This document shows, piece by piece, positions 7,557 to 15,827 of a stretch of DNA of 38,893 nt. This DNA comes from Donghicola mangrovi (lineage in GTDB: Bacteria > Pseudomonadota > Alphaproteobacteria > Rhodobacterales > Rhodobacteraceae): NCBI RefSeq assembly GCF_013377535.1, contig NZ_JABCJE010000019.1, positions 1-38,893 of the forward strand. Direction: 5' to 3'. The notes beneath the pieces are model-generated. The model worked only from the letters and a program-made list of their open reading frames with translations. It was not told the DNA's origin and did not search any database. Both the position numbers and the translations under genes were made by a program. Each line of letters begins with the position of its first letter. Positions within the stretch are counted from its first letter, which is position 1.

Positions 7557-8087
7557 TTAATCAAAGACTTCGTCGGGTTTCACGCCCCAGATGCCCGTTT
7601 TCGGGGTCCATCCGCGGTAGTCATCAACCTTCAGTTCGCACCACGTGGGGATGCATTCCACGATCTGTGCTATGACGCCCTTTTGAAGGCGGGCGATTTC
7701 GGTCGAGCGCAGGTCAGGGTCGCTGAACAGGCTGATCATCTCTTGGTCGACCAGCGCGGTGCGGCGGCCGGACAGCAGGGCATAGTGAATCCAGCCACCC
7801 GCGCCGTCGCGGTCGCGGATGCGGCGCCAGTGGCCATATTCGGCGGTGACTTCGACGGGCAGGTCGCGGCGCTTGAATTCCCAGTCAACGCGGTGGGTCT
7901 GGCTGGGGCCGCGGCGGACAAAGGCCTTGGATGATTTCATCGACACGAAGCGGGGCAGGGGCAGGTTGGTTACGGGCCCCAACGTTTCGCCGCTATCGGG
8001 GATGGCTTCTTGGGCCGCGATCGGGCTGGCGGCCAGTGACAGGGTCAGGAGTGCGGCGCTTAGGCCGAAAGTTGCACGAAAGCTCAT
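7557..8087 (-). CDS. secreted SH3-like domain protein
   Basis: A 176-residue protein. The ATG at 8087 is chosen because it begins a clean signal peptide (MSFRATFGLSAALLTLSLA, cleavage after AAQ near residue 25); a longer open frame upstream reads implausible sequence. Residues about 60-170 fit a bacterial SH3-like (SH3_4/SH3b) module, with AFVRRGPSQTHRVDWEF, WRRIRDRDGAGGWIH and a second repeat ending YRGWTPKTGIWGV. Such periplasmic proteins are thought to bind peptidoglycan or partner proteins. It is divergent from the D-2-hydroxyacid dehydrogenase gene across 98 bp. The exact role is not established. Confidence 0.85.
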   Translation of the reverse strand: MSFRATFGLSAALLTLSLAASPIAAQEAIPDSGETLGPVTNLPLPRFVSMKSSKAFVRRGPSQTHRVDWEFKRRDLPVEVTAEYGHWRRIRDRDGAGGWIHYALLSGRRTALVDQEMISLFSDPDLRSTEIARLQKGVIAQIVECIPTWCELKVDDYRGWTPKTGIWGVKPDEVFD

Positions 8088-8185
8088 CTGCTCGTTGTCT
8101 TTTTTCAGCGGGGTTCTTGTACTGCCCCCTATCATGGGACACTCTGCCAGCAACGGCTCGATATGGAAAGATGCGGAGGGCTCGA

Positions 8186-9172
8186 ATGCCATCAGAGCGC
8201 TTGAAAGTTGTTGTAACGCGGCGACTGCCAGAAGCAGTGGAAACGCGTATGAAAGAGCTTTTCAATGTAACTTTACGTGAGGACGATCACCTCATGAGTC
8301 GCGAAGAACTGATCGCGGCCATGAAGGATGCGGACGTTCTGGTGCCCACGTTGACCGATACGCTGGATTCGGCGGTGATCTCGGCGGCAGGGGACCGGCT
8401 GAAGCTGATCGCGAACTACGGGGCAGGTGTCGACCACATTGATGTGCACACCGCCCGTCAGCGCGGCATTCTGGTCAGCAACACCCCCGGTGTTGTGACC
8501 GAAGATACGGCCGACATGACCATGGCGTTGATTCTGGCGGTCACACGCCGGATTCCCGAAGGTCTGGCGCTGATGCAATCCGGCGAGTGGGAGGGCTGGG
8601 CCCCGACCGCGCTGCTGGGGGGCCGTGTTGGTGGTCGTCGTCTGGGTATCCTGGGCATGGGCCGGATCGGTCAGGCCGTGGCACGCCGCGCAAGGGCGTT
8701 CGGGATGCAGGTGCATTACCACAACCGTCGCCGCCTGCGCCCCGAGGTCGAGGAATCGCTCGAGGCGTCCTATTGGGAAAGCCTTGACCAGATGGTTGCG
8801 CGGATGGACATCATCTCGATCAACTGTCCGCACACGCCTGCGACGTTCCACCTGATGAACGCACGCCGGTTGAAGCTAATGAAGCCGAACGCGGTGATCG
8901 TGAACACCTCGCGCGGGGAAGTCATCGACGAGAACGCGCTGACCCGGATGCTGCGCGCGGGCGAGATTGCCGGTGCAGGTCTGGACGTGTTCGAGCACGG
9001 CCACCAGATCAACCCGCGTCTGCGCCAACAGAACAATGTGGTGCTGCTGCCGCACATGGGCTCGGCCACCATCGAAGGGCGACTGGAGATGGGCGAGAAG
9101 GTTCTGCTGAACGTCAAAACCTTTGCCGATGGGCACCGTCCGCCGGATCTGGTGGTTCCTGCGATGCTATAA
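8186..9172 (+). CDS. D-isomer-specific 2-hydroxyacid dehydrogenase (glyoxylate/hydroxypyruvate reductase-like)
   Basis: A 328-residue enzyme starting at the ATG behind GCGGAGGG. The nucleotide-binding motif is GMGRIG in LGILGMGRIGQAVARRARAF. The following HNRRR is basic, which suggests NADPH rather than NADH. Catalytic residues are visible in order: Arg in NTSRGEVID, Glu in GLDVFEHG and His in LLPHMGSAT. It would reduce glyoxylate or hydroxypyruvate to the D-hydroxyacid in the cytoplasm. It is monocistronic, ending at a stem-loop. Formate or phosphoglycerate dehydrogenases share the fold but differ in length and motifs; the exact substrate cannot be read from sequence. Confidence 0.88.
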   Translation: MPSERLKVVVTRRLPEAVETRMKELFNVTLREDDHLMSREELIAAMKDADVLVPTLTDTLDSAVISAAGDRLKLIANYGAGVDHIDVHTARQRGILVSNTPGVVTEDTADMTMALILAVTRRIPEGLALMQSGEWEGWAPTALLGGRVGGRRLGILGMGRIGQAVARRARAFGMQVHYHNRRRLRPEVEESLEASYWESLDQMVARMDIISINCPHTPATFHLMNARRLKLMKPNAVIVNTSRGEVIDENALTRMLRAGEIAGAGLDVFEHGHQINPRLRQQNNVVLLPHMGSATIEGRLEMGEKVLLNVKTFADGHRPPDLVVPAML

Positions 9173-9180
9173 CTGTGTTC

Positions 9181-9200
9181 GGCCCGCCTTGTGGCGGGCC
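9181..9200 (+). terminator. stem-loop after dehydrogenase gene
   Basis: GGCCCGCC (9181-9188), loop TTGT, GGCGGGCC (9193-9200), eight base pairs just past the stop codon. The following bases TTGGCG are not a good T-run, so it may be a weak intrinsic terminator or a 3'-end stabiliser. Confidence 0.6.
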
Positions 9201-9210
9201 TTGGCGCAGT

Positions 9211-9232
9211 GGGTATTTATCCCAAGAAAGAG
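9211..9232 (+). repeat. dispersed intergenic motif, copy 1
   Basis: GGGTATTTATCCCAAGAAAG plus AG matches the pattern GRGTATTT-(4-5 bases)-CAA-purines-GA(A)G found also at 25276-25298 and twice at 28891-28940. Read on the minus strand its T-rich half follows the panB stem-loop and can serve as the terminator tail. Confidence 0.6.
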
Positions 9233-9250
9233 GGGGCCGCGTTGGCCCCC
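9232..9250 (-). terminator. terminator of panC-panB
   Basis: GGGGGCC (9232-9238), loop GCGTT, GGCCCCC (9244-9250). In the panB direction the stem is followed by TCTTTCTTGGG, a T-rich tail that is part of the dispersed motif. It starts 10 bp beyond the panB stop. Confidence 0.75.
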
Positions 9251-9259
9251 TTGATCATT

Positions 9260-10069
9260 TTAGCGGTAGACTTGGTCTTCGGTCGGGAAGGCGCGGGATT
9301 TCACATCCTCGGCGTAGTCGCTGACCGCCTGTTCGATCATTGGGCCAAGCTGGCCGTAGACCTTGACGAATTTCGGGGTCCAAGGGTTGAGGCCCAGCAT
9401 GTCCTCGAGCACCAGAATCTGGCCGTCGCATTCCGCGCTGGCGCCGATGCCGATGGTGGGGATGTCGATCTGCTTGGTGATTTTGGCGGCGAGGGGCTCG
9501 ACCATGCCTTCGAGGACAACGGCAAAAGCGCCGGCTTCGGACACCGCGCGGGCGTCCTCTTCGTGCAGAGGCCAGCTGTCTTCATCGCGGCCTTGGGTTT
9601 TGAAACCGCCAAGGACATGGCTCGATTGCGGGGTCAGGCCGATATGGGCCATCACGGGGATGCCACGTTCGGTCAGGAAGCGGATGGTTTCAGCCATACG
9701 CTTGCCACCCTCTAGTTTTACCGCGCCGCAGCCGGTTTCCTTCATGATCTTGGCAGCGTTGCGGAAGGCGATGTTGGGGCTTTCCTCATAGGTGCCAAAG
9801 GGCATGTCCACGACGATCAGCGCCTTTTTGGTGCCGCGCACCACAGCTTTGCCGTGCATGATCATCAGGTCCAGCGGGACACCCACGGTGGATTCCATGC
9901 CGTGCATCACCATGCCAAGGCTATCGCCCACAAGGATGAAGTCCGCGTGTTTGTCCACGATCGCGGCGGTGTGCGCGTGATAGCTGGTCAGCGACACGAT
10001 CGGCTCGCCGCCTTTGCGACGGGCGATTTGCGGAACGGTTGTACGGCGGATCTGGTTCTGTGCACTCAT
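9260..10069 (-). CDS. panB: 3-methyl-2-oxobutanoate hydroxymethyltransferase
   Basis: A 269-residue protein of standard PanB length. It transfers a hydroxymethyl group from methylene-tetrahydrofolate to alpha-ketoisovalerate, giving ketopantoate, the first committed step of pantothenate synthesis in the cytoplasm. Family hallmarks are [27 protein letters not shown] (the Mg-binding Asp), [18 protein letters not shown] and [24 protein letters not shown]. The ATG overlaps the TGA of panC by four bases (ATGA), so the two genes are coupled. Together with panC it supplies two of the three enzymes for de novo pantothenate; panD and panE are not in the window. Confidence 0.97.
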   Translation of the reverse strand: MSAQNQIRRTTVPQIARRKGGEPIVSLTSYHAHTAAIVDKHADFILVGDSLGMVMHGMESTVGVPLDLMIMHGKAVVRGTKKALIVVDMPFGTYEESPNIAFRNAAKIMKETGCGAVKLEGGKRMAETIRFLTERGIPVMAHIGLTPQSSHVLGGFKTQGRDEDSWPLHEEDARAVSEAGAFAVVLEGMVEPLAAKITKQIDIPTIGIGASAECDGQILVLEDMLGLNPWTPKFVKVYGQLGPMIEQAVSDYAEDVKSRAFPTEDQVYR

Positions 10070-10911
10070 GGTGTTACTACCCTCTGATCGATCAGCAGGA
10101 CGCCACCGACCTCGACCGAGATCATGATGGCAGTGGGGCCGGTCAGGGGACCGGTTATGTCTGACAGGCTTTCTGCGGCGACGATATCACAGCCGACCAG
10201 TTTTGCACGGGGCTCGGTGGCGATGGTCTCCGCGATGACCTGACGCAGGTTTTCAACGGTGGTTCCGGCGCTGGCGGCAGCTTCTGCGGCGTTCAGCGAC
10301 TGGCTCAGGATCAGGGCGGCGATCCGGTCATCGGGGGCGAGGCGGACGTTGCGGCTGGACATGGCCAGCCCGTCGGATCCGCGCACGGTGGTCTGGCCGA
10401 CAATGCGGATCGGCATGTGCAGATCGCGCACCATCCGTTTGATCACCTGCAACTGCTGGTAGTCCTTTTCGCCGAAAATCGCGACGTCGGGCTGGATGAT
10501 GTTAAAGAACTTGGTGACCACGGTGGTCACCCCCCGGAAATGGCCGGGACGCACCGCGCCATGCAGGACGTTCGCCAGATGAGTGGTCTCTACGATGGTT
10601 TCCGCGCCTTCGGGGTAAATCTCGGACACTTCGGGCAGGAAGACGGCATCGACCCCTTCGGCGCGGAGCATGGCCAGATCGCGCTCGGTGTCGCGTGGGT
10701 ATTTCGCCAGATCGTCGGGATTCTCGAACTGGGTGGGGTTCACAAAGATCCAGACGATCACGCGGTCGCCTTCGGCACGGGCACGGCGGACCAGCGTCAT
10801 GTGACCCTCGTGCAGATAGCCCATCGTGGGCACCAGCGCGACGACCTCTCCGGCCTGTTTGTACGCTGCGACCTGAGCGCGAATCTGGGCAATTGTTGTG
10901 CAAACCTGCAT
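10066..10911 (-). CDS. panC: pantothenate synthetase
   Basis: A 281-residue enzyme that joins pantoate and beta-alanine using ATP. The ATG at 10911 is preferred: AAAGGAGG lies eight bases upstream. A GTG immediately before it is also possible. The HIGH-like motif is seen in [17 protein letters not shown], the pantoate-binding region in [42 protein letters not shown] marks the ATP site, and SSRNVRL corresponds to the KMSKS-like loop. It is the first gene of the panC-panB operon, divergent from the large FAD enzyme across 178 bp. Confidence 0.97.
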   Translation of the reverse strand: MQVCTTIAQIRAQVAAYKQAGEVVALVPTMGYLHEGHMTLVRRARAEGDRVIVWIFVNPTQFENPDDLAKYPRDTERDLAMLRAEGVDAVFLPEVSEIYPEGAETIVETTHLANVLHGAVRPGHFRGVTTVVTKFFNIIQPDVAIFGEKDYQQLQVIKRMVRDLHMPIRIVGQTTVRGSDGLAMSSRNVRLAPDDRIAALILSQSLNAAEAAASAGTTVENLRQVIAETIATEPRAKLVGCDIVAAESLSDITGPLTGPTAIMISVEVGGVLLIDQRVVTP

Positions 10912-11089
10912 CACCGACCCCTCCTTTGAGCATTGGATCGGTTCTATCTTTCTGCGGTGGCGAGAACAACGCTTGTCTCATACGACGTTGCGGTCGGTTT
11001 CAGCCCCCAAAATGTCGGCTGGACCAATCGGCGAAGGTGTTGTTCTGAATAGATAGGATCAAAGAATTCTGCCCGCAGGGAGTCCCTTC

Positions 11090-13591
11090 ATGAAAACCCA
11101 AGTCAAAGCGCTGGTCGTCGGTGGTGGTGCCATCGGTGCGTCGGTTGCCTATCACCTGGCCAAAGCCGGCTGGAACGATGTCGTTCTGATGGAACGCGAC
11201 GAGTTGACCGCAGGCTCGACCTGGCACGCTGCGGGTCTGCTGCCGCTGTTCAACATGAGCTATGCCGTCAGCCACATCCACCAGTACTCGGTCGAGTTTT
11301 ACAAAACTCTCGAGGAAGAGACCGGCCTGAACGCTGGCTTCTCGATCGTGGGCAACCTGCGTATGGCCCGCACCCAAGAGCGTATGGACGAATATATGCT
11401 CTACGCCTCGACCGCCGAGACCGTGGGCGTTCCCTACGAATTCCTGACCCCCGAGCAGATCAAAGAGCGTTGGCCGCTGGTCAACGTCGAAGGTCTGGTT
11501 GGTGCGATCTATCACCCCACCGACGGCTACATTAACCCCGCGGACGTGACTCAGGCGATGGCCAAGGGCGCCCGTCAGCGCGGCGTCGAAATCTACCGCA
11601 AGTGTCAGGTGGACAGCTACGACTGGACCGGCACCGAGTGGATCGTGCGCGGCACCATCATGGTCGAAAAGGGCGGCAACCTTGTCCCCGGCGACGAAAA
11701 GTTCGAAATCCGCGCCGAGCACGTGGTCACCTGTACCGGCAACCACGCACAGCGCACCGCCAAGATGCTGGGTATCAAGATGCCCGCCATCCCCGTTGAG
11801 CACCAGTTCATCGTGACCGAGCCCGATCCGGCGCTGGTCGACTACCGCAAGACCCACGGCGAGCACCCCGTTCTGCGTGACGCCGATGCGAAATGGTACG
11901 TCCGCGAAGAGCGCGGCGGCTGGATCCTCGGCCCCTACGAGCGCGGCGCGCCCGCGTGTTTCGAATTCGGTGTGCCCGACAGCTTCCGTGCGGACCTGTT
12001 CCCGCTGGATCTGGAGCGCATCGAAGAAGAATACATGGCGATGATCGAGCGCATCCCCTCGACCGAGCATGTGGGTCTGAAGGACGACTTTAACGGCCCG
12101 ATCTGCTATACCCCCGATGGCAACCCGCTGGTTGGCCCCGCACCGGGTCTGCGCAACATGTGGCTGGCCGAGGGCTTCAGCTTTGGTATCACCGCGGCTG
12201 GCGGCACCGGCTATTATCTGGCCCAGATGATGGTCGCTGGCGAAGCCGAGATCGACATGGCGTCGCTGGACCCCAAGCGTTTCGGCCAGAAGTGGATGAC
12301 CACCGAATACGCCGCTCGCAAGAACGAAGAGTGCTACGAGCACGTGTTCGTCCTGCACCACCCCGACGAAGAGCGCGAAGCCTGCCGTCCCCTGCGGACC
12401 GGTCCGGCCTACGAACGTCAGAAGGCCCGCGGTGCCCAGTTCGGTGTCGTCAACGGGTTCGAGCGTCCGAACTACTTCGGCCCCCTCGATGCCCCCAGCA
12501 GCTTTGACCATGATGCCCGCAGCTTCCGCCGTGGCGGCTGGTGGCAGTACGCCGTGGACGAAGCCAAAGCGATCCGCGAGGGCGTTGGCGTTGTCGATGC
12601 GACCGCGTTCACCAAGCACCTCGTCAAAGGCGCTGGTGCGACCGCGTTCCTCGACTGGTTCACCTGTAACAAGCTGCCCAAGACCGGCCGCATCAACCTG
12701 ACCTACGCGCTGACCGACCACGGCACCGTACGCACCGAATACACCATCGTCCGCCTCAAGGATGACGAGTACTATCTGGTGTCCGCAGGCGCATGGCACG
12801 AGTACGATCAGGACTTCCTGATCAAGTCGGCTCAGGACAAAGAGGCAGAGTTCGGCCGCATCGACATTCAGGATGTGACCACCCAGTGGGGCGTATTCGC
12901 CATCGCTGGCCCCAAGTCGCGCGATGTCCTGAAGAAGATCATCAAGGACGCGGACCCCGAGACCGCTCTGTCGAACAAGCGCTTCCCCTGGCTGTCGGCG
13001 CGTCCGATCGAACTGGGTATGTGCCCCGTGAACGCGATTCGCGTGGCCTATACCGGCGAGCTGGGTTGGGAACTTCACCACCCGATCGAAATGCAGAACT
13101 ACCTGTTCGACCTGCTGGAAAAAGCCGGTGCGGAATTCGATCTGAAATGGGTCGGTGGCCGCGCTCAGAACTGGCTGCGTCAGGAGAAATCCTATCGCGC
13201 GTTTGGCAACGAACTGGGCCGTGATGCGACCCCGCTCGAGGCCGATCTGCCCCGCTTTGTGGACCTGTCCAAAGAGTTCCGCGGCAAGGCAGCGATGGAA
13301 GCAACCGGCGTGCGCAGCAAGTGCGTCACCGTTCTGATCGATGGTCCGGCTGATGCCGATCCGTGGGGCCGCGAAGCACTGTACATCGACGGCGTGAAAA
13401 TCGGTCGTCTGACTTCGGGTGGCTACTCGGTCGCGTTCGGCAAGTCGATCGGCATGGGCTATGTCCAGCCCGAGCACGCGGTTGTCGGCACCAAGGTCAA
13501 GGTTCGTATGCAGAACCAGCTGTGGGACGGCGAGATCGTCGAAGACAGCCCCTACGACAGCAAGAACGAAACCATCCGCAAGGACGGTTAA
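11090..13591 (+). CDS. dimethylglycine/sarcosine dehydrogenase-like FAD protein with GcvT domains
   Basis: An 833-residue four-part enzyme. An FAD-binding DAO domain (about 5-370) has GGGAIG at 11-16 and STWHAAG, whose His46 matches the covalent-flavin histidine of dimethylglycine dehydrogenase. An FAO_M bridging region lies near 373-430. A GcvT folate-binding domain (about 435-710) and a GcvT C-terminal barrel (about 725-815) follow. This order matches dimethylglycine and sarcosine dehydrogenases, which oxidise an N-methyl group and pass the one-carbon unit to tetrahydrofolate. The start has GGGAG upstream. The gene is monocistronic with a strong terminator. Glycine-betaine and choline use is common in marine Rhodobacterales, which fits. 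The exact methylamine substrate is inferred. Confidence 0.88.
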   Translation: MKTQVKALVVGGGAIGASVAYHLAKAGWNDVVLMERDELTAGSTWHAAGLLPLFNMSYAVSHIHQYSVEFYKTLEEETGLNAGFSIVGNLRMARTQERMDEYMLYASTAETVGVPYEFLTPEQIKERWPLVNVEGLVGAIYHPTDGYINPADVTQAMAKGARQRGVEIYRKCQVDSYDWTGTEWIVRGTIMVEKGGNLVPGDEKFEIRAEHVVTCTGNHAQRTAKMLGIKMPAIPVEHQFIVTEPDPALVDYRKTHGEHPVLRDADAKWYVREERGGWILGPYERGAPACFEFGVPDSFRADLFPLDLERIEEEYMAMIERIPSTEHVGLKDDFNGPICYTPDGNPLVGPAPGLRNMWLAEGFSFGITAAGGTGYYLAQMMVAGEAEIDMASLDPKRFGQKWMTTEYAARKNEECYEHVFVLHHPDEEREACRPLRTGPAYERQKARGAQFGVVNGFERPNYFGPLDAPSSFDHDARSFRRGGWWQYAVDEAKAIREGVGVVDATAFTKHLVKGAGATAFLDWFTCNKLPKTGRINLTYALTDHGTVRTEYTIVRLKDDEYYLVSAGAWHEYDQDFLIKSAQDKEAEFGRIDIQDVTTQWGVFAIAGPKSRDVLKKIIKDADPETALSNKRFPWLSARPIELGMCPVNAIRVAYTGELGWELHHPIEMQNYLFDLLEKAGAEFDLKWVGGRAQNWLRQEKSYRAFGNELGRDATPLEADLPRFVDLSKEFRGKAAMEATGVRSKCVTVLIDGPADADPWGREALYIDGVKIGRLTSGGYSVAFGKSIGMGYVQPEHAVVGTKVKVRMQNQLWDGEIVEDSPYDSKNETIRKDG

Positions 13592-13614
13592 TCCCAGTTC
13601 CCCTCCGAACCAAC

Positions 13615-13646
13615 AAGGCCGCGCAGATCACTCTGCGCGGCCTTTT
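13615..13646 (+). terminator. intrinsic terminator
   Basis: Perfect inverted repeat: GGCCGCGCAGA (13617-13627), loop TCAC, TCTGCGCGGCC (13632-13642), extended by AA/TT, then TTTT. It ends the dimethylglycine dehydrogenase-like gene. The convergent EF-hand gene stops at 13667, so it may act in both directions. The same GGCCGCGC core is used in the nrdJ terminator. Confidence 0.92.
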
Positions 13647-13666
13647 CGCTTCGGGGTGGTATGGGT

Positions 13667-14098
13667 TTACTGGCGGCCGAAATCGGCCGTGGTGACAGAC
13701 CCGTCACCATTGCGGTCCATCTGCGCGATCCAGTCTTTGGTGCGGCCGACGAATTCGTCGCGGCTGACGCGGCCATCGCCGTCTGCATCGTTGAACTGCA
13801 GGTGCATCCCGCCTTCGGCATTTTTCATCGCACCGTTGCCGTGTCCGCCTTGGCCTTGCATGTCGTTGGCGCGGGCTTCGTCAAAGGCTTTGTATTCTTC
13901 GCCGTCGATGAAGCCGTCTTCGTTGGCGTCAAAGCTCAGGAAGACATCGCCGCGGCGCTCTTCTGCCTCGGCCAAGGTGACCTGACCGTCGCCATCCAGA
14001 TCCCAGTTTTCGATAAAGTGCGATCCGGGAACGCCGTTTTCTGCCACAGCCAGAGTTGCTGCAAAAATCAGGGGCAGGGCGAGTTTGATCGTTTTCAT
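13667..14098 (-). CDS. secreted EF-hand calcium-binding protein
   Basis: A 143-residue exported protein. The ATG at 14098, with GAGG upstream, begins a signal peptide (MKTIKLALPLIFAATLAVA), which decides against a longer upstream start. Four EF-hand loops are readable: DLDGDGQVTLAE (33-44), DANEDGFIDGEE (57-68), DADGDGRVSRDE (104-115) and DRNGDGSVTTAD (128-139), all with acidic residues at positions 1, 3 and 5. Residues 80-98 are a Gly/Gln/His-rich linker between the two pairs. It is a periplasmic calcium binder, probably buffering or sensing. It lies downstream of the AhpD-like gene on the same strand. No partner is evident. Confidence 0.9.
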   Translation of the reverse strand: MKTIKLALPLIFAATLAVAENGVPGSHFIENWDLDGDGQVTLAEAEERRGDVFLSFDANEDGFIDGEEYKAFDEARANDMQGQGGHGNGAMKNAEGGMHLQFNDADGDGRVSRDEFVGRTKDWIAQMDRNGDGSVTTADFGRQ

Positions 14099-14164
14099 TG
14101 TGATGTCCTCTTTGGCTTTCATACCTGTTAAACGCACGAGTTTTTATATTCCGTCTTTGGAATA

Positions 14165-14506
14165 TTATTTTTCTTCGGTAAATGCGTCAAAACAGTCCAG
14201 GGCCTTGGCGGCGTACATCATGGCGGGGCCGCCGCCCATCTGGATGGTCATGCCCAGACAGTCCGCGATTTCCTCGCGGGTGGCGCCGCATTTGATCAGG
14301 GCTTCAACGTGCAGGGTAATGCAGGCCTCGCAGCGGGTGGCCACAGCGATGCCGAGGGCCACGAATTCTTTGGTTTTGAAATCCAGCGCGCCGTCCTGTT
14401 TGACAGCCTTGCTTAGGGTGGCGAAGCCTTTGGTGACATCGGGGATCGCCTTGTTTAGGGCGCGCAGTTGGTCACGGGTTCCGTCGATCTTGTCTTGCCA
14501 GCTCAT
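14165..14506 (-). CDS. carboxymuconolactone decarboxylase/AhpD-like protein
   Basis: A 113-residue all-helical protein from the ATG at 14506 (AAAGGCAG upstream). The CxxC motif with a following histidine, C59-E-A-C62-xxx-H66, is the AhpD-type redox centre. The C-terminal half, CGATREEIADCLGMTIQMGGGPAMMYAAKALDCF, is typical of the carboxymuconolactone decarboxylase family. It likely works as a small alkylhydroperoxidase or thiol-redox protein rather than in aromatic breakdown, because no aromatic pathway genes are nearby. It is followed by a perfect seven-base inverted repeat at 14146-14165 with T-runs on the plus strand. Confidence 0.9.
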   Translation of the reverse strand: MSWQDKIDGTRDQLRALNKAIPDVTKGFATLSKAVKQDGALDFKTKEFVALGIAVATRCEACITLHVEALIKCGATREEIADCLGMTIQMGGGPAMMYAAKALDCFDAFTEEK

Positions 14507-14575
14507 GTATTCTGCCTTTCGCATATAACTTGCGAAAGCCAAACCATTGCTGCGGCACGGGTGCCTTGATCGAGG

Positions 14576-15706
14576 TCAACCCCGCAGGCGATCGGGGGAC
14601 AGGGCGTAGATCACATCACCGGCCAAGGCACTGGCGCGGCCCGTCATCATATCGGCCAACAGATCGCTCAGGGCAGGGGCGGTCTGGAAACCGGTGCCCC
14701 CTTGGCCCGCTAGCCAGAAGAAATCTCGGTTCAGCGGGTCGGCCCCCACAATCGGCGAACGATCAGGGGCAAAGGTTCGCAGCCCCGCCCAAGTGCCATT
14801 CACCCGAGAGATCGACATCGTGGACATGTCCTCGAAACGGGCCAGACCGTTGGCCAGCACCACCTCGTCTGCAAGGGCATCGGCGGGTTCGGCGCGTTCT
14901 TCCTCGGCGCAGGACAGCAGCAGGGTGTTGCCCATCGGCTTGATGTACCAACGGCCACCCGCCGCGCGGACATAGGGCCAACGACGGCTGTCATGTCCCA
15001 TCGGCGCGGGCAGGTCGATCATGGATTGGCGCAGCGCGCTCAGGCCAACGGGGGGCAGACCGGCCATCTGGGCAATCACATCGGCCCATGCACCGGCGGC
15101 ATTGATCAAGAGCCGCGCATGGATCTGGCCCGCTGTGGTGTTCAGCCGCCAGCCGTCCGCATAGTGGTTGATCTCAAGCACCTGAGCGTCAGATCGCAGC
15201 TGAACGCCGTCGGTTCGGGCTTGGGTTGAGTACCCTTGAAGCAGGGCGTGACCGTCCAAATCGAGAACATCGTTGGACCACGCAGCGCGCGACACATGCT
15301 CGGTTTTTAGGAGGGGAAAGTAGACACCCGCATCTTCTACGGGGATCGGGGTCAGGCGCCCCGCCTGTGCTTCGTAGTCGAAATAGGCCTCTTCGCCCAC
15401 GCGGCCCACCAGGAGCATCCCGCGTTTGCGCAGCACACCCCCGTTCGAAAAGTGCAGATGGGTGGCGCTGGCTTCGGTCAGGGCACGCACGGCGGCGGTC
15501 CCTTGGTGGGGCTGGTAGATGCCCGCGGACCGTCCCGACGCATGATAGGCAACCTGCCGTTCTGCCTCGATAATTACCACCGACCCTAGGGGGGCCAGCG
15601 CGGCGGCAGCGGACATTCCCGCGATGCCCCCGCCAACCACGGCGAAGTCAAACACGGACGGTGTCCGGCTTTTGCGCCGGAGAATCGAAGAGAGAAGGCC
15701 TGCCAT
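14576..15706 (-). CDS. DAO-family FAD-dependent oxidoreductase (D-arginine dehydrogenase-like)
   Basis: A 376-residue flavoprotein. The Rossmann FAD motif is GGGIAG (25-30) with the acidic end of strand 2 at IIEAE. HASGRSAGIYQPHQG resembles the flavin-contact loop of D-arginine dehydrogenase and glycine oxidase-like enzymes. The C-terminal FAD-binding motif is LAGQGGTGFQTAPALSDLLADM, and GTWAGLRTFAPDRSPIVG is the usual segment before it. It would oxidise a D-amino acid or a secondary amine in the cytoplasm. It is a single gene, followed by a short spacer and the AhpD-like gene on the same strand. Family is clear; substrate is not. Confidence 0.85.
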   Translation of the reverse strand: MAGLLSSILRRKSRTPSVFDFAVVGGGIAGMSAAAALAPLGSVVIIEAERQVAYHASGRSAGIYQPHQGTAAVRALTEASATHLHFSNGGVLRKRGMLLVGRVGEEAYFDYEAQAGRLTPIPVEDAGVYFPLLKTEHVSRAAWSNDVLDLDGHALLQGYSTQARTDGVQLRSDAQVLEINHYADGWRLNTTAGQIHARLLINAAGAWADVIAQMAGLPPVGLSALRQSMIDLPAPMGHDSRRWPYVRAAGGRWYIKPMGNTLLLSCAEEERAEPADALADEVVLANGLARFEDMSTMSISRVNGTWAGLRTFAPDRSPIVGADPLNRDFFWLAGQGGTGFQTAPALSDLLADMMTGRASALAGDVIYALSPDRLRG

Positions 15707-15773
15707 TGATCTGCCGAGTGACCCAGTTTTTTTATTGTACCCCGATTCATGCGGGAACGTGTAAATTGCAATG

Positions 15774-15804
15774 AAAAAACCGCGCCCGAAAGGTCGGACG
15801 CGGT
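15774..15804 (-). terminator. terminator of the xdh-BMP operon
   Basis: On the minus strand ACCGCGTCCG, loop ACCTTT, CGGGCGCGGT with one mismatch, followed by six T residues. It begins 24 bp past the stop codon of the BMP binding-protein gene and closes the nine-kilobase leftward operon. Confidence 0.92.
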
Positions 15805-15827
15805 CTCATTTTGCAATTTTTTACATC

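Noticed and set aside
11000-13477. 825-codon antisense open frame
   Set aside because: It is codon-aligned with the dimethylglycine dehydrogenase-like gene and exists because that gene avoids TTA, CTA and TCA. Its translation has no recognisable domain.
14146-14165. Terminator after the AhpD-like gene
   Set aside because: ATATTCC/GGAATAT is a perfect stem, but in the gene's direction it is followed by A residues, not T; the T-run is on the other strand where no gene ends.
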